Assembly (NCBI GenBank): GCA_047967505.1
Contig: CM106540.1
Source of the DNA: Dipteris shenzhenensis
Lineage: Eukaryota; Polypodiophyta; Polypodiopsida; Gleicheniales
DNA: 64,000 nt
Strand: one strand, 5' to 3'
A model generated the notes under the pieces. That model saw only the letters and a program-made list of their open reading frames with translations, was not told the origin of the DNA and made no database searches. The position numbers and the translations under genes are program-made. This document shows positions 23,318 to 34,155 of the stretch, piece after piece; within the stretch, counting starts at the first letter, position 1; the number at the start of each line of letters is the position of its first letter.

Positions 23318-24750
23318 ATGGCAACATCAGACGAGGTATGTTTTCAATATTACGCATTGTAGTATTTCTTCACATTAGTTTATATTCGAATTTATAATAG
23401 ATTACTATTTCGCAGATCTTTAATCAATTCAAAAGTAAAGCCCGATTGGCTCAACAAGATCAAGAGAAATTAACAAAAAGAACAAAGGAACAAAATTATT
23501 TTTGGTATACAACTCAAATGCGTCTCGCAAACATGGCTAGAACGGAACCAAATGAATACATTTATGGATGGAGCACACTACAAGACCTTAGGAATTTCAT
23601 GGATAACAATCAACATAAAGTACAACAATGGAAGGTAGAACATGAGGACAAAGAAATGAGAGCAAACGGTTAGTAACCCAAATTTATTTATAAAAAATGA
23701 TTAAACTTTTCATTTTAAAATACAATAAATAACATATACATAATATCAATTCAAAACATAATGCATGTCTAACTAAGTATATAATTCAAAAAATCACAAA
23801 AGAGGACGATATCATTACTCCAATGATGTTGAGAACAGAAGCACAAGCTATAATAGATAAGCACTTAGAAAGAATTTCAGCTTATTGCCTTGAACTTCTA
23901 CACTTTGGCTATAATAATGCATGTCTAACTAAGTACATAATTCAAAAAATCACAAAAGAGGACGATATCATTACTCCAATGATGTTGAGAACAGAAGCAC
24001 AAGCTATAATAGATAAGCACTTAGAAAGAATTTCAGCTTATTGCCTTGAACTTCTACACTTTGGCTATAGTGTAAGCTTAGCCGAACTTCTCAAAATAGA
24101 TCGTAAGACTAGAAATGTCATACTAGCGGAGTTCAACAACATGTTCCAAACATATGATTAAAAAAAAGGCAAAAGAATTGCCATTTACCATAGAAGGTAT
24201 AACTTTTATTATTGATTTGAATTTTGCAAAAGAAGCATATGGCGAACATTTTGAGTTTTTCCCGACTCCGCCAAAGAACAATATATTTCAGCCACCTACG
24301 GGTACATTATTGACTCCATATCTTAAAATACATATAAATTTCATTTTTTAACACACATGGAAAAACTCATCGTACTTCATTTTGCTATTTCAAATAGGAA
24401 ATCGCAAAGAAGACAAAGAAAAAGGCACAAAAGACCCATATTACATATATTCTATTCTATGTATTACTACAGAAAAACGATATATTGGACAAACTAGAAA
24501 TCTTGAAAAATGGATAGCTCAACACCAAACCAATCCTCCATTAAAATTGAAACATGATGTTAACAGGTACAAACCGTTCCACTCGAACTTCAAAATAGAA
24601 ATCCTAGCCACTACAAACTTAAAAAGTAAAGCGGATACACTCGAAGAGAAATTCATAAAAGAACTCAACACAACCGACTTGAAATATGGCTACAATAACC
24701 TCAATGGAAATCCAGCATCTACAAAAAAATTTTACTTTTTTCAAAAATAG
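23318..24750 (+). pseudogene. spliced gene ending in a GIY-YIG nuclease domain
   Basis: Inferred exons: 23,318-23,335 (MATSDE, donor GTATGT); 23,416-23,668 (after TTTCGCAG, ending before GTTAGT); 23,803 or 23,959 to 24,301 (two equivalent acceptors, ending before GTACAT); and 24,398-24,750 (after CAAATAG). Phases agree at every junction. The first three exons give a charged, helical-looking protein with no known domain. Exon 4 is a GIY-YIG domain: YYIYSI, then RYIGQT, an acidic LEEKFIKELNT and a terminal YNNLNG, matching I-TevI-type order. The usual catalytic Arg of the EKRW..H stretch aligns with Trp (EKWIAQH). A one-base frame break lies in an A8 run at 24,160-24,167. It starts 130 bp after the helicase remnant. 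A mobile-element or viral endonuclease is likely; activity is doubtful. Confidence 0.65.
23761..24072 (+). repeat. 156 bp tandem duplication carrying a splice acceptor and 52 codons
   Basis: ATGCATGTCTAACTAAGTA starts at 23,761 and again at 23,917; the two 156 bp units are nearly identical. Each contains a plant-like branch point (CTAAC), an acceptor (ACAAAAG before AGGACG) and the coding segment from EDDIITPMMLRTEAQ to HFGY. Since 156 is a multiple of three, the reading frame survives whichever acceptor is used. Confidence 0.9.
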
Positions 24751-25235
24751 AGACATAATCTGGTATATTTAAATAGAAGCCCATTTTCAATACATGTAAA
24801 AAACTTCCTATTTCAAACTATAGTAAAGTCATACTATTGAAGGACTCTTAATTCATAGCATTTTTTTTCGTTTTCAAAGCATTAATAAATTTTTTCAATA
24901 CACAAAAAATATTTCATGTATGAACTATTATTAAAAAATGCTTTTAAATACTTCATGTTTTTTTTAGTGATATATAACTCCATTTAAAACAAATCCAATA
25001 ATAACCTTTTTTAAGTATACTACATAAATTTTCATGTATTTAGTCTTATAAAATATTGTAGTGTATTTCAAATATTTCTACTATTATAGTGCTCTTCTTG
25101 ATATCATAATTAATTATTCTCAAATCGCAAGTTTAAATAAATCTATGTTCTAAATTAACTTTAAAAATTAAGTCAAAATGGAAAATATTATTCAACAATT
25201 TTTAGGAAGCACTAAAATCATTTATATATATTCTA
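24751..25235. other. AT-rich spacer, no gene seen
   Basis: Very AT-rich sequence between the GIY-YIG gene and the LINE. No ORF of note and no RNA gene recognised. It probably includes the 3' flank of the GIY-YIG unit. Confidence 0.5.
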
Positions 25236-25239
25236 GGTC

Positions 25240-26255
25240 ACCTTCCAGGATCTAGTTCTCTTTGGAGGGCCAAACAATTACTCATTTGGGGCAGCCAAAA
25301 ATCATGTGTGTGGCTAGACTGTCGAGAGCTACGCGGGAGGGGCTGTGCATGTCCGTCGCTCCGTTTGCCTCCAAGCATGAAACGGTCGCGATGGGCTGAG
25401 GGTGTTTGTGTCGACCCCAAGTTGGATGAACTGTCTGACGGAGAGCAGGGCAATCGAGATGTTGCGCCAATCGAGGTGATCCGAATCCCGATGCCAGGGA
25501 TATGGACATTGAGGAGAAATCTGTCCCATCGTTTGCTCAAAAACCGGTTCAACGTCTTCAAGGTGGTTTTTCAGTTCTGCAAGACGAAGTGGCTCGCCAA
25601 CTCCTCAGCGCTGAATCCGACCGAAGATCCCGAGAGGTGGCTTCCAAGCCATGGATGATGGTATGAAACACGAAAACGGCATGCTGTGGCTTGCAGACTT
25701 GAGCTCGATGACCTCAAACCGGAGCTTACTCGGTTGGCTAAGGGTGGAATGTACCTGTTCTTCACTGGGCGAGTGCCCTCCATGGTCGAGCTCGAGGACT
25801 TCATTGCGTTTGAATGCGACATCCCTGCATCAGGATACTCTGCCAGGTTTATGGGAAAGGGTTTCTTCCTTCTTGGGTTCGTCTCAAAAAATCTCAGGAA
25901 CGAACTGGCCGGGAGATCCCTCATGTTCTCAGGTGCGACAGTTTTGGTTGTCCCTTGGAGCCCTGCATTCTCTATTGACGAGTTCTTACACCACGAATGC
26001 CCAGTCTGGGTCGACTTCCCAAACCTTCCAAATCTCTTTGGCGACTCTGTGGAAAGACTGGTGACCGCTTTGGGCAAGGTTTTACTCGTTCCTCTCCCCA
26101 CGAAATCTCTCTCAGGAGCGTTGACCTCCAGATTTCATCGACATTGACCTCCCGGATGGCAAAAGGATTGCCCAGCAGGTTCGTTTTGAGGCCTTCCCCA
26201 ATGCCTGCTATATTTGTAAGGCAACCACACACTTCGCCAGAAACTGTCGAAGCTA
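25240..26255 (+). pseudogene. LINE (plant L1-type) ORF1, gag-like with zinc knuckle
   Basis: Nucleic-acid-binding ORF1 of a plant L1-type element. Frame changes break it near 25,500, 25,670 and 26,135. The central part (from about 25,686) has the plant retroelement gag-like domain: an LELDDLKPELTRLAKGGMYL segment, VLVVPWSPAF and CPVWVDFPNLP. The C-terminal part (26,135-26,255) has PDGKRIAQQVRFEAFPNACY and a CX2CX4HX4C zinc knuckle, C-YI-C-KATT-H-FARN-C, ending at a TAG. It is followed directly by the endonuclease ORF of the same element. Confidence 0.8.
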
Positions 26256-26282
26256 GGTAATGGTGAACAAGGGGACTCTCGG

Positions 26283-27520
26283 GTGCCTCAAGCAGGTCCA
26301 CAGTCTGACTCCCCAAAGGCTAGCGATGCTCCCAAGAACGACATGCAGAAAGTCTCTCATCGATCGGATCCCCCCCCAACCCTCCCTAAGGCAGAGTCCA
26401 GAATTACTCCCGCGGAGGAACCGTGGAAGCTGGTGGGACAGAAGGGAAAGGTAAGGAGAACAAATTTAGTCTTCTTAAAGATGCTTACCGCGCATTGTCG
26501 AACCAGTAATGGCTCAAGAAATTTGGCTGGTAGGAGTATTTCGGTCCTTTCGTGGAATTTAAGGGGGTGCTGCACACCCGTTAAACAGCGGAGATGTTTA
26601 GAGGTGATTCGAAAATATAGCCCGGATATAATTCTATTGCAGGAGCTCAAATGTGGTGAGAATGATCGGTTCTGGTTCTCTCTAGGGCTTGCAGGGTACA
26701 AAGTCTTCTCCAACTGCCCTGTTCTTGGCAGTGGGGGAGTGGCGGTGGCAGGTAAGCTCGATCTCAATGCCCAGGAATTAGTTAAGGATGTTAATGGATG
26801 CTTTGTTGCGGTGTCTTTGCAAGTGGAGAACTTAAAACTCCGTGTGCTGAGTATGTACGCCCCCAATGAGTCTAGAGACTAGAGTGTTGGAATGCTTTAA
26901 ATGGGCTGCTCACAGATGAACCCTAGGATCCTAATTAGGAACTGGAATTTTACAGAGACTGAAGGGGACAGATCTCACCTGAATGGAGGCTTGACAGTAG
27001 CCGAAGTGGAAGTGTGGGAACAAATGTGCTGGAATTTTGGGTTAGTCGATTGTGCTGAATTAGACTCCACTGGGCTTGGAGGCTTCTCGTGGTGCAACAG
27101 GAGAAAGGGGGATGCATATAGAGCAAGCAGATTGGACAGAATCTATGCCTCCGGTGAAGCTTGGTGGATGAGAGCACCTATGGAAGGGAAGTACCTCATA
27201 AACACTTGCATTTCAGACCATATGCCCGTGTCTTGGAGATTTGGTGTTCCCACAGCTATAAGCAAGTCACATGATATTCTCTTTAAATTCAAAGCCAGCC
27301 TCCTGCAGTCAAGTATGTTCTGCCTCACAATAAGAGACACCTGGAGAAAGGCCCGACAACAGTCAGAAGATTCGAGTATGAGATGGGACTATGCAGTACG
27401 AGCTGTGGTGCAAACAGCTAGGAACTGGGAGAAGAATAAAAACAGGGTCAGAAGGAAATTTGAGGAATTAACTCAACTGAGAATAAACTTGAGGGAGGCA
27501 ATTGAAAAATGCCTTTGGTG
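26283..27520 (+). pseudogene. LINE endonuclease (EEP/APE-type) domain, split frame
   Basis: N-terminal half at 26,283-26,882 contains SVLSWNLRG, DIILLQELKC and VAVSLQ...VLSMYAP. After a frame break near 26,882 the second half (26,901-27,515) contains WNFTETEGDRS, GGFSWCNRR, RLDRIYAS and ISDHMPV, the C-terminal catalytic His/Asp region of endonuclease/exonuclease/phosphatase domains. This enzyme nicks target DNA for target-primed reverse transcription. The LINE reading ends near LREAIEK, where chromovirus sequence begins. The matching reverse transcriptase resumes 6.6 kb away at 34,156. Confidence 0.85.
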
Positions 27521-27559
27521 GGATTGCATCGCAACCACCTTGTTGGTGGAACTCGAGCT

Positions 27560-27909
27560 GGAGCTAACAAGTACTTTGTGTTCAAGGATCGATTCGTGGA
27601 ACAACGGTCACTATCCTCATCGATAGTGGTTGCTCTCATAACTTCCTAGCTAGTTCTATGGTCGACAAACTTCGGTTGACCACCAGTCCTAGTCTCATGG
27701 ACTATCAGATTGAACTCGCAAATGGAACGACTTTCTTGTGCAACACCAGGATCAAAAACTTGTCTTTTCGCATCCAACATTATACGGACAAGTTGAACTT
27801 CGACATCATGCCTCTTTCTCGATACGATGTCATACTTGGACAACAGTGGCTCTACGACTATGATCCATCAATCAGTTTTCGAAGCCATACTATCCAGTTT
27901 GTCCACTAG
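27560..27909 (+). pseudogene. gypsy 1 aspartic protease
   Basis: Retropepsin-type protease. GTTVTILIDSGCSHNFL holds the catalytic Asp-Ser-Gly, followed by VDKLRL, a flap-like region, and YDVILGQQWL near the C-terminus. Stops lie in the upstream linker and at 27,907 (a TAG after FVH, consistent with a former CAG). It would cleave the Gag-Pol precursor. The spacing to RT is normal for the family. Confidence 0.85.
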
Positions 27910-28020
27910 GGAAAACTTATTAAGCTAATTGGTTCTAGGGACTCTCCTTCAACCCTAGTTGCCTCTGCCCTACAAGTAAAGAAGTGGGTTAGTAAACGTC
28001 AAGTAAAGACTTCACTTCTG

Positions 28021-29640
28021 TTGGTTACGGCAGTAGAGGAGACACCAACTAAGGATCCTTGTGAATACCTCAACCAACCTTTTTTCCAGCCCTACCTGGA
28101 TATTTTTCCACAGGAATTGCCAAAGCAGTTACCACCTCGACGACCAGTGGATCACCCAATCGAACTTATTCCCGGCAGTAATCCACCGTCGAAACCTCCT
28201 TATCGGGTTTCTTATACTCAAAATGAAGAAATCCAAAGACACGTGACCGAGCTACTCGACAAAGGCCACATTCGGCCTCGTCGCAGTCCTTTTGGATCTC
28301 CTATACTACTTGTGGAAAAAAAGAATAAGTCAATGCGTCTCTGCATCGACTACCGAGCCCTCAACAAGCTCACTATAAAAAACAAGTATCCATTGCCTCG
28401 CATCGATGACCTCTTCGATCAACTTCTACATGCAACACAATTCTCAAAGATTGATCTTCGTTCAGGTTATCATCAAATTCGCATACGAGAAGGCGATGAG
28501 TACAAGACAACTTTTCGAACAAAGTATGGACACTATGAATGTTTGGTCATGCCCTTTGGGTTAAACAATGCCCCGGTCACATTCATGACATTAATGAACG
28601 ACATCTTCAGGCCTTTCCTCGATAAGTTCGTCATCGTTTACCTCGATGACATCCTCGTTTTCAGTAGATCCCTACATGAGCACAAACAACATCTTCACCA
28701 AGTTTTTGAAGTTCTCCGCGCAAATTCTCTCTACATCAACATTGAGAAGAGTGAGTTCTTCAAGACCCAACTCGAATATTTGAGACATGTTATTTCCGCT
28801 CAAGGCATCTGTGTGGATCCCAAGAAGGTCGAGGTAATCCGAAACTGGCCTACTCCTAAGAATGTTCATGATGTCCGCTCTTTTCTCGGATTGGGAAACT
28901 TCTACCATACAGAGGTCTATCAGTTTTTCCGAAATCGCAGCTCCTATGTCCGAATTATTGAAAAGCACAGCAGTTTTTCAGTGGCTTCCCGAAACAGAGT
29001 ATAGTTTCCAACAACTCAAGCAAGCACTCACTACCACACCTGTTATGGCTATTGCTGACCCAAACCTTCCATTTGAGGTCATGACCGACGCTTCCGACAT
29101 TGCTACAGGAGCAATCTTGATGCAAGAAGGCAGAGTTATTGCTTTTGACAGCCATAAATATTCTGATATCCAAACCTGATATCCGGTTTATGATAAGGAG
29201 TTTCTTGCCGTTGTACATGCTTATCGCTCTTGGAAACATTATCTCATGGGAGCCGACTCTGTGGTCAAGACAGACCATCACTCTTTAAAGTATATCTTTA
29301 CTCAGCCAGTCATGAACGCTCGACAAGCACGCTGGGTTGAGTTTCTGGCCAACTTCACATGACCATTGAGTACATTCCAGGACTACACAATGTAGTTGCA
29401 GATGCTCTCAGCAGGTTATCTCTAGCATCAGCTATCGTAATCTCTACATTGTCTGTGGATGTTCCGAATTCATTCAAAGGAAAGTATTTCAATGATAAAG
29501 ACTTCGGCACAGCAGTACAAGTTCTTTCAAAAGATCACTCTTCGACTTTCGAACAGAAGATTTTTTCATCCTATTCTTATACGGACGACCTTCTGTATTA
29601 TCAAGATCGCGTCTGTGTACCACATGACAAGGATGTTTGA
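28021..29640 (+). pseudogene. gypsy 1 reverse transcriptase and RNase H
   Basis: The RT shows [35 protein letters not shown] (first catalytic Asp), [11 protein letters not shown] and the active site [12 protein letters not shown], then the connection FLGLGNFY. After a one-base shift near 28,910, RNase H follows with VMTDASDIATGAIL, YDKEFLAVVHA, KTDHHSLKYI and ARWVEFLANF. A second shift near 29,358 restores the frame at EYIPGLHNVVADALSR. Internal stops (TGA at 29,177 and 29,638) fit CGA origins. It would copy element RNA into DNA; it cannot be active in this state. Confidence 0.92.
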
Positions 29641-30924
29641 CGTCTTTTGTTAAAAGAGCATCATGTAGTTCCTTATGCTGCCCATCCAGGCATCAACAAG
29701 ACTTATCGATTACTCAGTGCAACATACTACTGGCCTCAGATGAAAAGCGACGTCATCAAAATGGTTACATCTTGCTTATCTTGTCAACAAATGAAAGCAA
29801 GCCGACGACTTCCAACAGGACTTCTTCAGCCTCTTCCAGTTCCAACTGAAAGGTGGGAAAGTATTTCCATGGATTTTATTACAACACTACCACGATCCTC
29901 CAGAGGTAACACTCAGATTATGGTAATTGTTGATCGATTGTCCAAAATGGCACACTTTGTTGCTTGCAAAAGCAGTGCACAGGCTCCGGACATAGCCAAA
30001 CTCTTCATACAACACATCTTCCAACACCATGGATTGCCGAAGGATATCATATGCGACAGAGATCCTAAGTTTACTAGCCACTTTTGGATTTCACTGTTCG
30101 AATCTTTGGGTACAACTCTACTGTTCAGTTCAGCCTACCACCCAGAATCAGATGGCCAGACTGAAAGAGTCAACCAAGTTCTGGAAGAAATGCTTCGACA
30201 TTATATTCAGTCACGCCTAGCAATTTGGGAAGAGTATCTACCACTCCTTGAGTTTGCTTATAATAACTCTTTCCATAGTGCCATTAGCATGACTCCATTT
30301 CAAGCAGCTTATGGACACACTCCGATTGTACCAATGAATTTTGTACTTCAACATCGAGTGGCCCTCGCTGATCAACTGGTTCAAGAAATGCAAGACATTC
30401 TACTCCAAGTCAGGGATCATATGCGAAAAGCGCAAGAGCGGTATCAACGGTCTGCCAATAAACATAGACGTCACCTAGAGTTTAACACTGGTGACATGGT
30501 GCTATTATTTGTAGCCCCACATCGCTATAAGACGGTTAAGTTTGTGTTTCCTAAGTTGCGACCAAGATACTATGGACCTTTCCGGATCGTCAAGAAAAAT
30601 TCACCTGTAAGTTACAAATTGGAATTACCACCATCATGGGGTAAAATCCATCCAACATTTCATATTTCTTGGCTAAAGACGTACATTCCAGGCGATGAAG
30701 CAGTTCCTCCTGCAGGTGATTATGTCCCAGAAATCGTAGACGATTATGTTCCCCATATTCCTGAGCGTATTCTAGACCATCGACAGCGAGAGACTCGACA
30801 TCGACTTATCACGGAATTCCTTGTTCTTTGGCGAGATCTGGACGACTCCGATGCTACTTGGCAATCTGATGAAGACTTACAGCAGTACCTTGACATTTTA
30901 CAACAGTATTTTCAGAATTTATAG
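29641..30924 (+). pseudogene. gypsy 1 integrase with C-terminal chromodomain
   Basis: The longest intact stretch of the element, about 425 codons from 29,647. It has an HHCC zinc-binding N-terminus (HHVV..HPG..K, CLSCQQMK), a DDE core (SMDFITTLP, CDRDPKFTSHF, and the E of ESDGQTERVNQ), a GPF-type module (RPRYYGPFRIVKK) and LPPSWGKIHPTFHISWLK. The C-terminal chromodomain runs from PERILDHR through FLVLWRDLDDSDATW. The chromodomain marks a chromovirus, which targets integration to marked chromatin. Confidence 0.93.
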
Positions 30925-30983
30925 TGATATTTTTCTACATCAGTTCATTATCTCCACCAGGGTCTTATTTTGAGTGGGAGGGG

Positions 30984-31470
30984 ATGTCACGATTTGTGAC
31001 GTATTCCTTTCTCTATTTCTAGACTTATGGATGGTTTGATGAATGGACACTTGTGGAAGGGTATGCCCTTTCGACGGGACACTTTCTATGAGGCACAACC
31101 CTTGCCCTTTCGACGGGACACTTCCTATGAGGCACAACCCTTCACAAGAGACATCCTATTGAAGAGACATTTCTATTGTAATGTATCCTCTCATCAAGGG
31201 TCACATCTTTCACAAGGGGTACACACCTCTTCATGCACATACCCTTTGGAGTACACACCTTTTCATGTGTGACTCTTCACTCTCTATATAAGAGAGGCCC
31301 AATTGTATGGATGACACACTACACATCCACCCTACACACATTCAAGCAATACAATTATTCCTTGTTCTCTGCTATTTCAGTCTCCTTTCTGTTCCTTAGC
31401 ACATTTCTAAATATAGTAAATCTAGGATTTCTTACACACTACTCCTTACACTCCTCAGCAGAATCCTGTT
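30984..31470 (+). repeat. gypsy 1 3' LTR
   Basis: Begins TGTCACGATTTGTGACG right after the polypurine tract. It contains a 39 bp tandem duplication (CCCTTTCGACGGGAC at 31,066 and 31,105) and a promoter-like CTCTATATAAGAGAGG near 31,283, with R/U5 to its right. The right end (TTTCTGA) merges into the truncated copia element, so the exact boundary is uncertain by about 10 bp. No matching 5' LTR is in the window. Confidence 0.75.
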
Positions 31471-33766
31471 TCTGAAAGGAAAAACAGGTCCACAATGGAG
31501 ATGGCCAGATGCATGCTTAAGGCCAAGTCTTTGCCCAATAAATTTTGGCTTGATGCAGTAATGTGTGCCAACTATGTGCTGAATAGATCACCTACACGGG
31601 CATTAAAGACTATTACACCTTATGAAGCATGGAAAGGCAGAAAGCCTTCACTTTCACACATGAAAGTTTTTGGGTCTCTTGCATATGTTCATGTACCATC
31701 TCAGCTGAGACATAAGCTTGATGACAAGGCAATCAAATGCATATTCATTGGTTACAGCCAGGAGAGCAGAGGGTATCGGTTATATCAACCAAATACTAGG
31801 AAGATTATTGTCAGTAGAGACGTGATCTTTGCTGAACATTCAGCTTCTCCTCTTGTGGACTGCAAAGCAAAGCCAGATGTTGACATGTTTGATGTCTTTG
31901 AAATTTGAATCTTGGTTACCTCTGCCATCATCAGAGGAGGATTTTGAGCAGCAACATGAGCCTCCTGCAGGCCCTCCACTAAGCAATAATCAGCCCCAAC
32001 CTCATGCTGATTTGCAGGTTTCTCTTTCGGCACAAAATGATCCCATTACTCATGATGCAGTCATTGAAGAAAGAGCTGTCAATAGACCGCAAAATAAAGT
32101 TCCGAGATGGCTTCTTGACACATTGAGGGACAGCAAACAAGATCAGCCTTTTGCTGCTCGGACAAGATCAGGGAATAGACAGCATGGTCACTTTCTTGAG
32201 TTTGCACTCCTTGCTACAGCTTGCAATGAAGAGCCTTTGTGCCATAAAGATGCTTTTGACAGCAAAGAGTGGATGGATGCAATGAAAACTGAGTTACAAT
32301 CTATTGCCAAAAATGACACATGGGAATTAGTACATCTCCCACCTGGCAAGCATGCCATTGGAACGCGGTGGGTCTATAAATTAAAAAGGAAATCTGATGG
32401 CAGCATAGATCGATACAAAGCCCGTCTTGTTGCAAAAGGGTATGCCCAACAACAAGGCATTGACTTTGAGGAGACATTTGCTCCCACATCCAGGATTACT
32501 ACCATTCGATGTGTCATTGCCATTGCAGCCCATCATCATTGGCAAGTGCACCAACTTGACATCAAGACCGCTTTTCTTCATGGGGATCTGCAGGAAGAAG
32601 TCTATGTCACACAACCTCCTGGCTTTGAGGTTGTTAATTTTGAAAACAAGGTATGCCGGCTTAGAAAAGCCCTTTATGGTTTGAAGCAGGCACCTAGGGC
32701 ATGGTATGCCAAAATTCATGCACACTTACTATCCCTTGGTTTTCGGAATAGTCCCACAGAACCCACTCTTTATTTCCGTGGGAGTGGATCTGATTTTTTA
32801 GTGCTGATTTTATATGTGGATGATATGCTTATCACGGGCCCTGATACTTAGAAAATTGCAGCTTTCAAGGCTGATTTGCAGCAGATTTTTGACATGTCAG
32901 ACATGGGACGGCTCCATTATTATTTGGGCATTCAGTTTGCTCATGTTGAGGGGGGTATCATGATGTCTCAGTCCAAGTATATTGGACAGCTCCTTGATCC
33001 TTTTCAATTTGAGGATTGCAAGCCAATCTCTACTCCAGTGGACCCTGGCTTCAAATTCTCAGCTCATGATGGGAGCCCACCATGTGATATCACTCTTTAT
33101 CAGCAGGCTGTTGGATGCCTTATTTATTTATGTCACACCAGACTTGACTTGCAGTATGCAGTATCTCAGCTCAACAGATTCATGCACATGCCCAGTTCAC
33201 AGCATTGGCAGGCAGTGAAGAGAGTCTTCAGATATCTTAGAGGCACTCGGGATTTAGCCCTCTTCTACGGTGATCAGGGTTCACTTACCATGCATGCTTA
33301 CACGGATAGTGACTGGGCAGGATGTTCCAACACCAGAGTGTCACATACTGGCAATTGTTTTTTGCTTGGCAATTCATGTATTTCTTGGCTCAGCAAGAAG
33401 CAACCGACAGTTGCCACGTCTAGCTGTGAGGCTGAGTACAGGGCAGCTTTCACCGCTACAGTAGAGTGTGTTTGGCTTCGACAGTTACTTACAGATCTTG
33501 GTATTTGCTAGACATCCTCCACTATTGTCTACACTGACAGCCAGAGTGCTTTGGCCATTGCGCGTAACCCAGTGTTTCATGCGCATACCAAGCATATTGA
33601 AGCTCACTATCATTATGTTCGGGAGCGGTTGTCAGCAGGAGATAGAGTTGTCCTATCTTCCCACAGAGGACAACATCGCAGATATGTTTACAAAGGCACT
33701 TCCTCGTCCCAAGTTCGAAGTCTTCCGACACGCTTTACACTTGGTTCCCTTTGTTACATGATCTGA
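31468..33766 (+). pseudogene. Ty1/copia polyprotein, 5'-truncated (copia 1)
   Basis: Starts abruptly in the integrase core at a SERKNR motif, so gag, protease and the first half of integrase are missing. Integrase C-terminus runs to about 31,905 (GYSQESRGYRLYQP, SRDVIFAEH), then a frameshift. RT spans 31,910-32,900 ([46 protein letters not shown], active site ILYVDDMLITG). RNase H lies at 33,290-33,620 (YTDSDWAGC, SCEAEYRAA). TAG stops at 32,849 and 33,509 both fit CAG origins. A late frameshift near 33,650 precedes the NIADMFTKALP end. Its 3' LTR follows. Confidence 0.92.
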
Positions 33767-33889
33767 CATTCCTTGTACATTCATAGGTGGCTATATCCTT
33801 TTGGATGAACATGTGCCACCATGATCAGAAACTACCAGGTATTCTGAGACGTTTCCAGAGTACTCCAGCCCATCCCATGGAGGGGGGTT

Positions 33890-34155
33890 TGTAGGCCATC
33901 TTATGATGGTTCTAGTGATGCCCTATAGGCCATGGTATGTGCCTTGTAGGCATAAGTGTAGGCACTTATAGTGTTAGTGCCTTCTAGGCCACATAGGACA
34001 CTTAGTCCTATGTGACACCTAGGACACTTAGTCCTAGGTCTAGGTACAAGTACTTTGTACTTGTGTGTTTTCAAATAATCTAAGATTGACGTGATTTCTC
34101 TATCGACTCGTCTTGTACCTGCACTCTCTCTCTCTCTTTTCTCAACGGACCTTCA
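33890..34155 (+). repeat. copia 1 3' LTR
   Basis: Preceded by a polypurine tract (CATGGAGGGGGGTT). It starts TGTAGGCCATC and ends CTTCA, 266 bp. It holds two copies of a 17 bp palindrome-like TAGGACACTTAGTCCTA at 33,994 and 34,020. The LINE reverse-transcriptase frame resumes immediately after it. Confidence 0.7.

Larger units (their letters stand above)
27545..30983 (+). mobile_element. Ty3/gypsy chromovirus, 5'-truncated (gypsy 1)
   Basis: Plus-strand chromovirus internal region in the order protease, RT, RNase H, integrase, chromodomain, followed by a G-rich polypurine tract (GTGGGAGGGGA, 30,973-30,983) and an LTR. The 5' LTR, PBS and gag are absent. It lies inside the LINE, between its endonuclease and RT. 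Most of the coding is in a single frame, except the RNase H segment, which is shifted by one base between about 28,910 and 29,360. Confidence 0.9.

Noticed and set aside
25238-26316. Minus-strand ORFs opposite the LINE ORF1
   Set aside because: Antisense shadows of the clear plus-strand gag-like and zinc-knuckle coding sequence.
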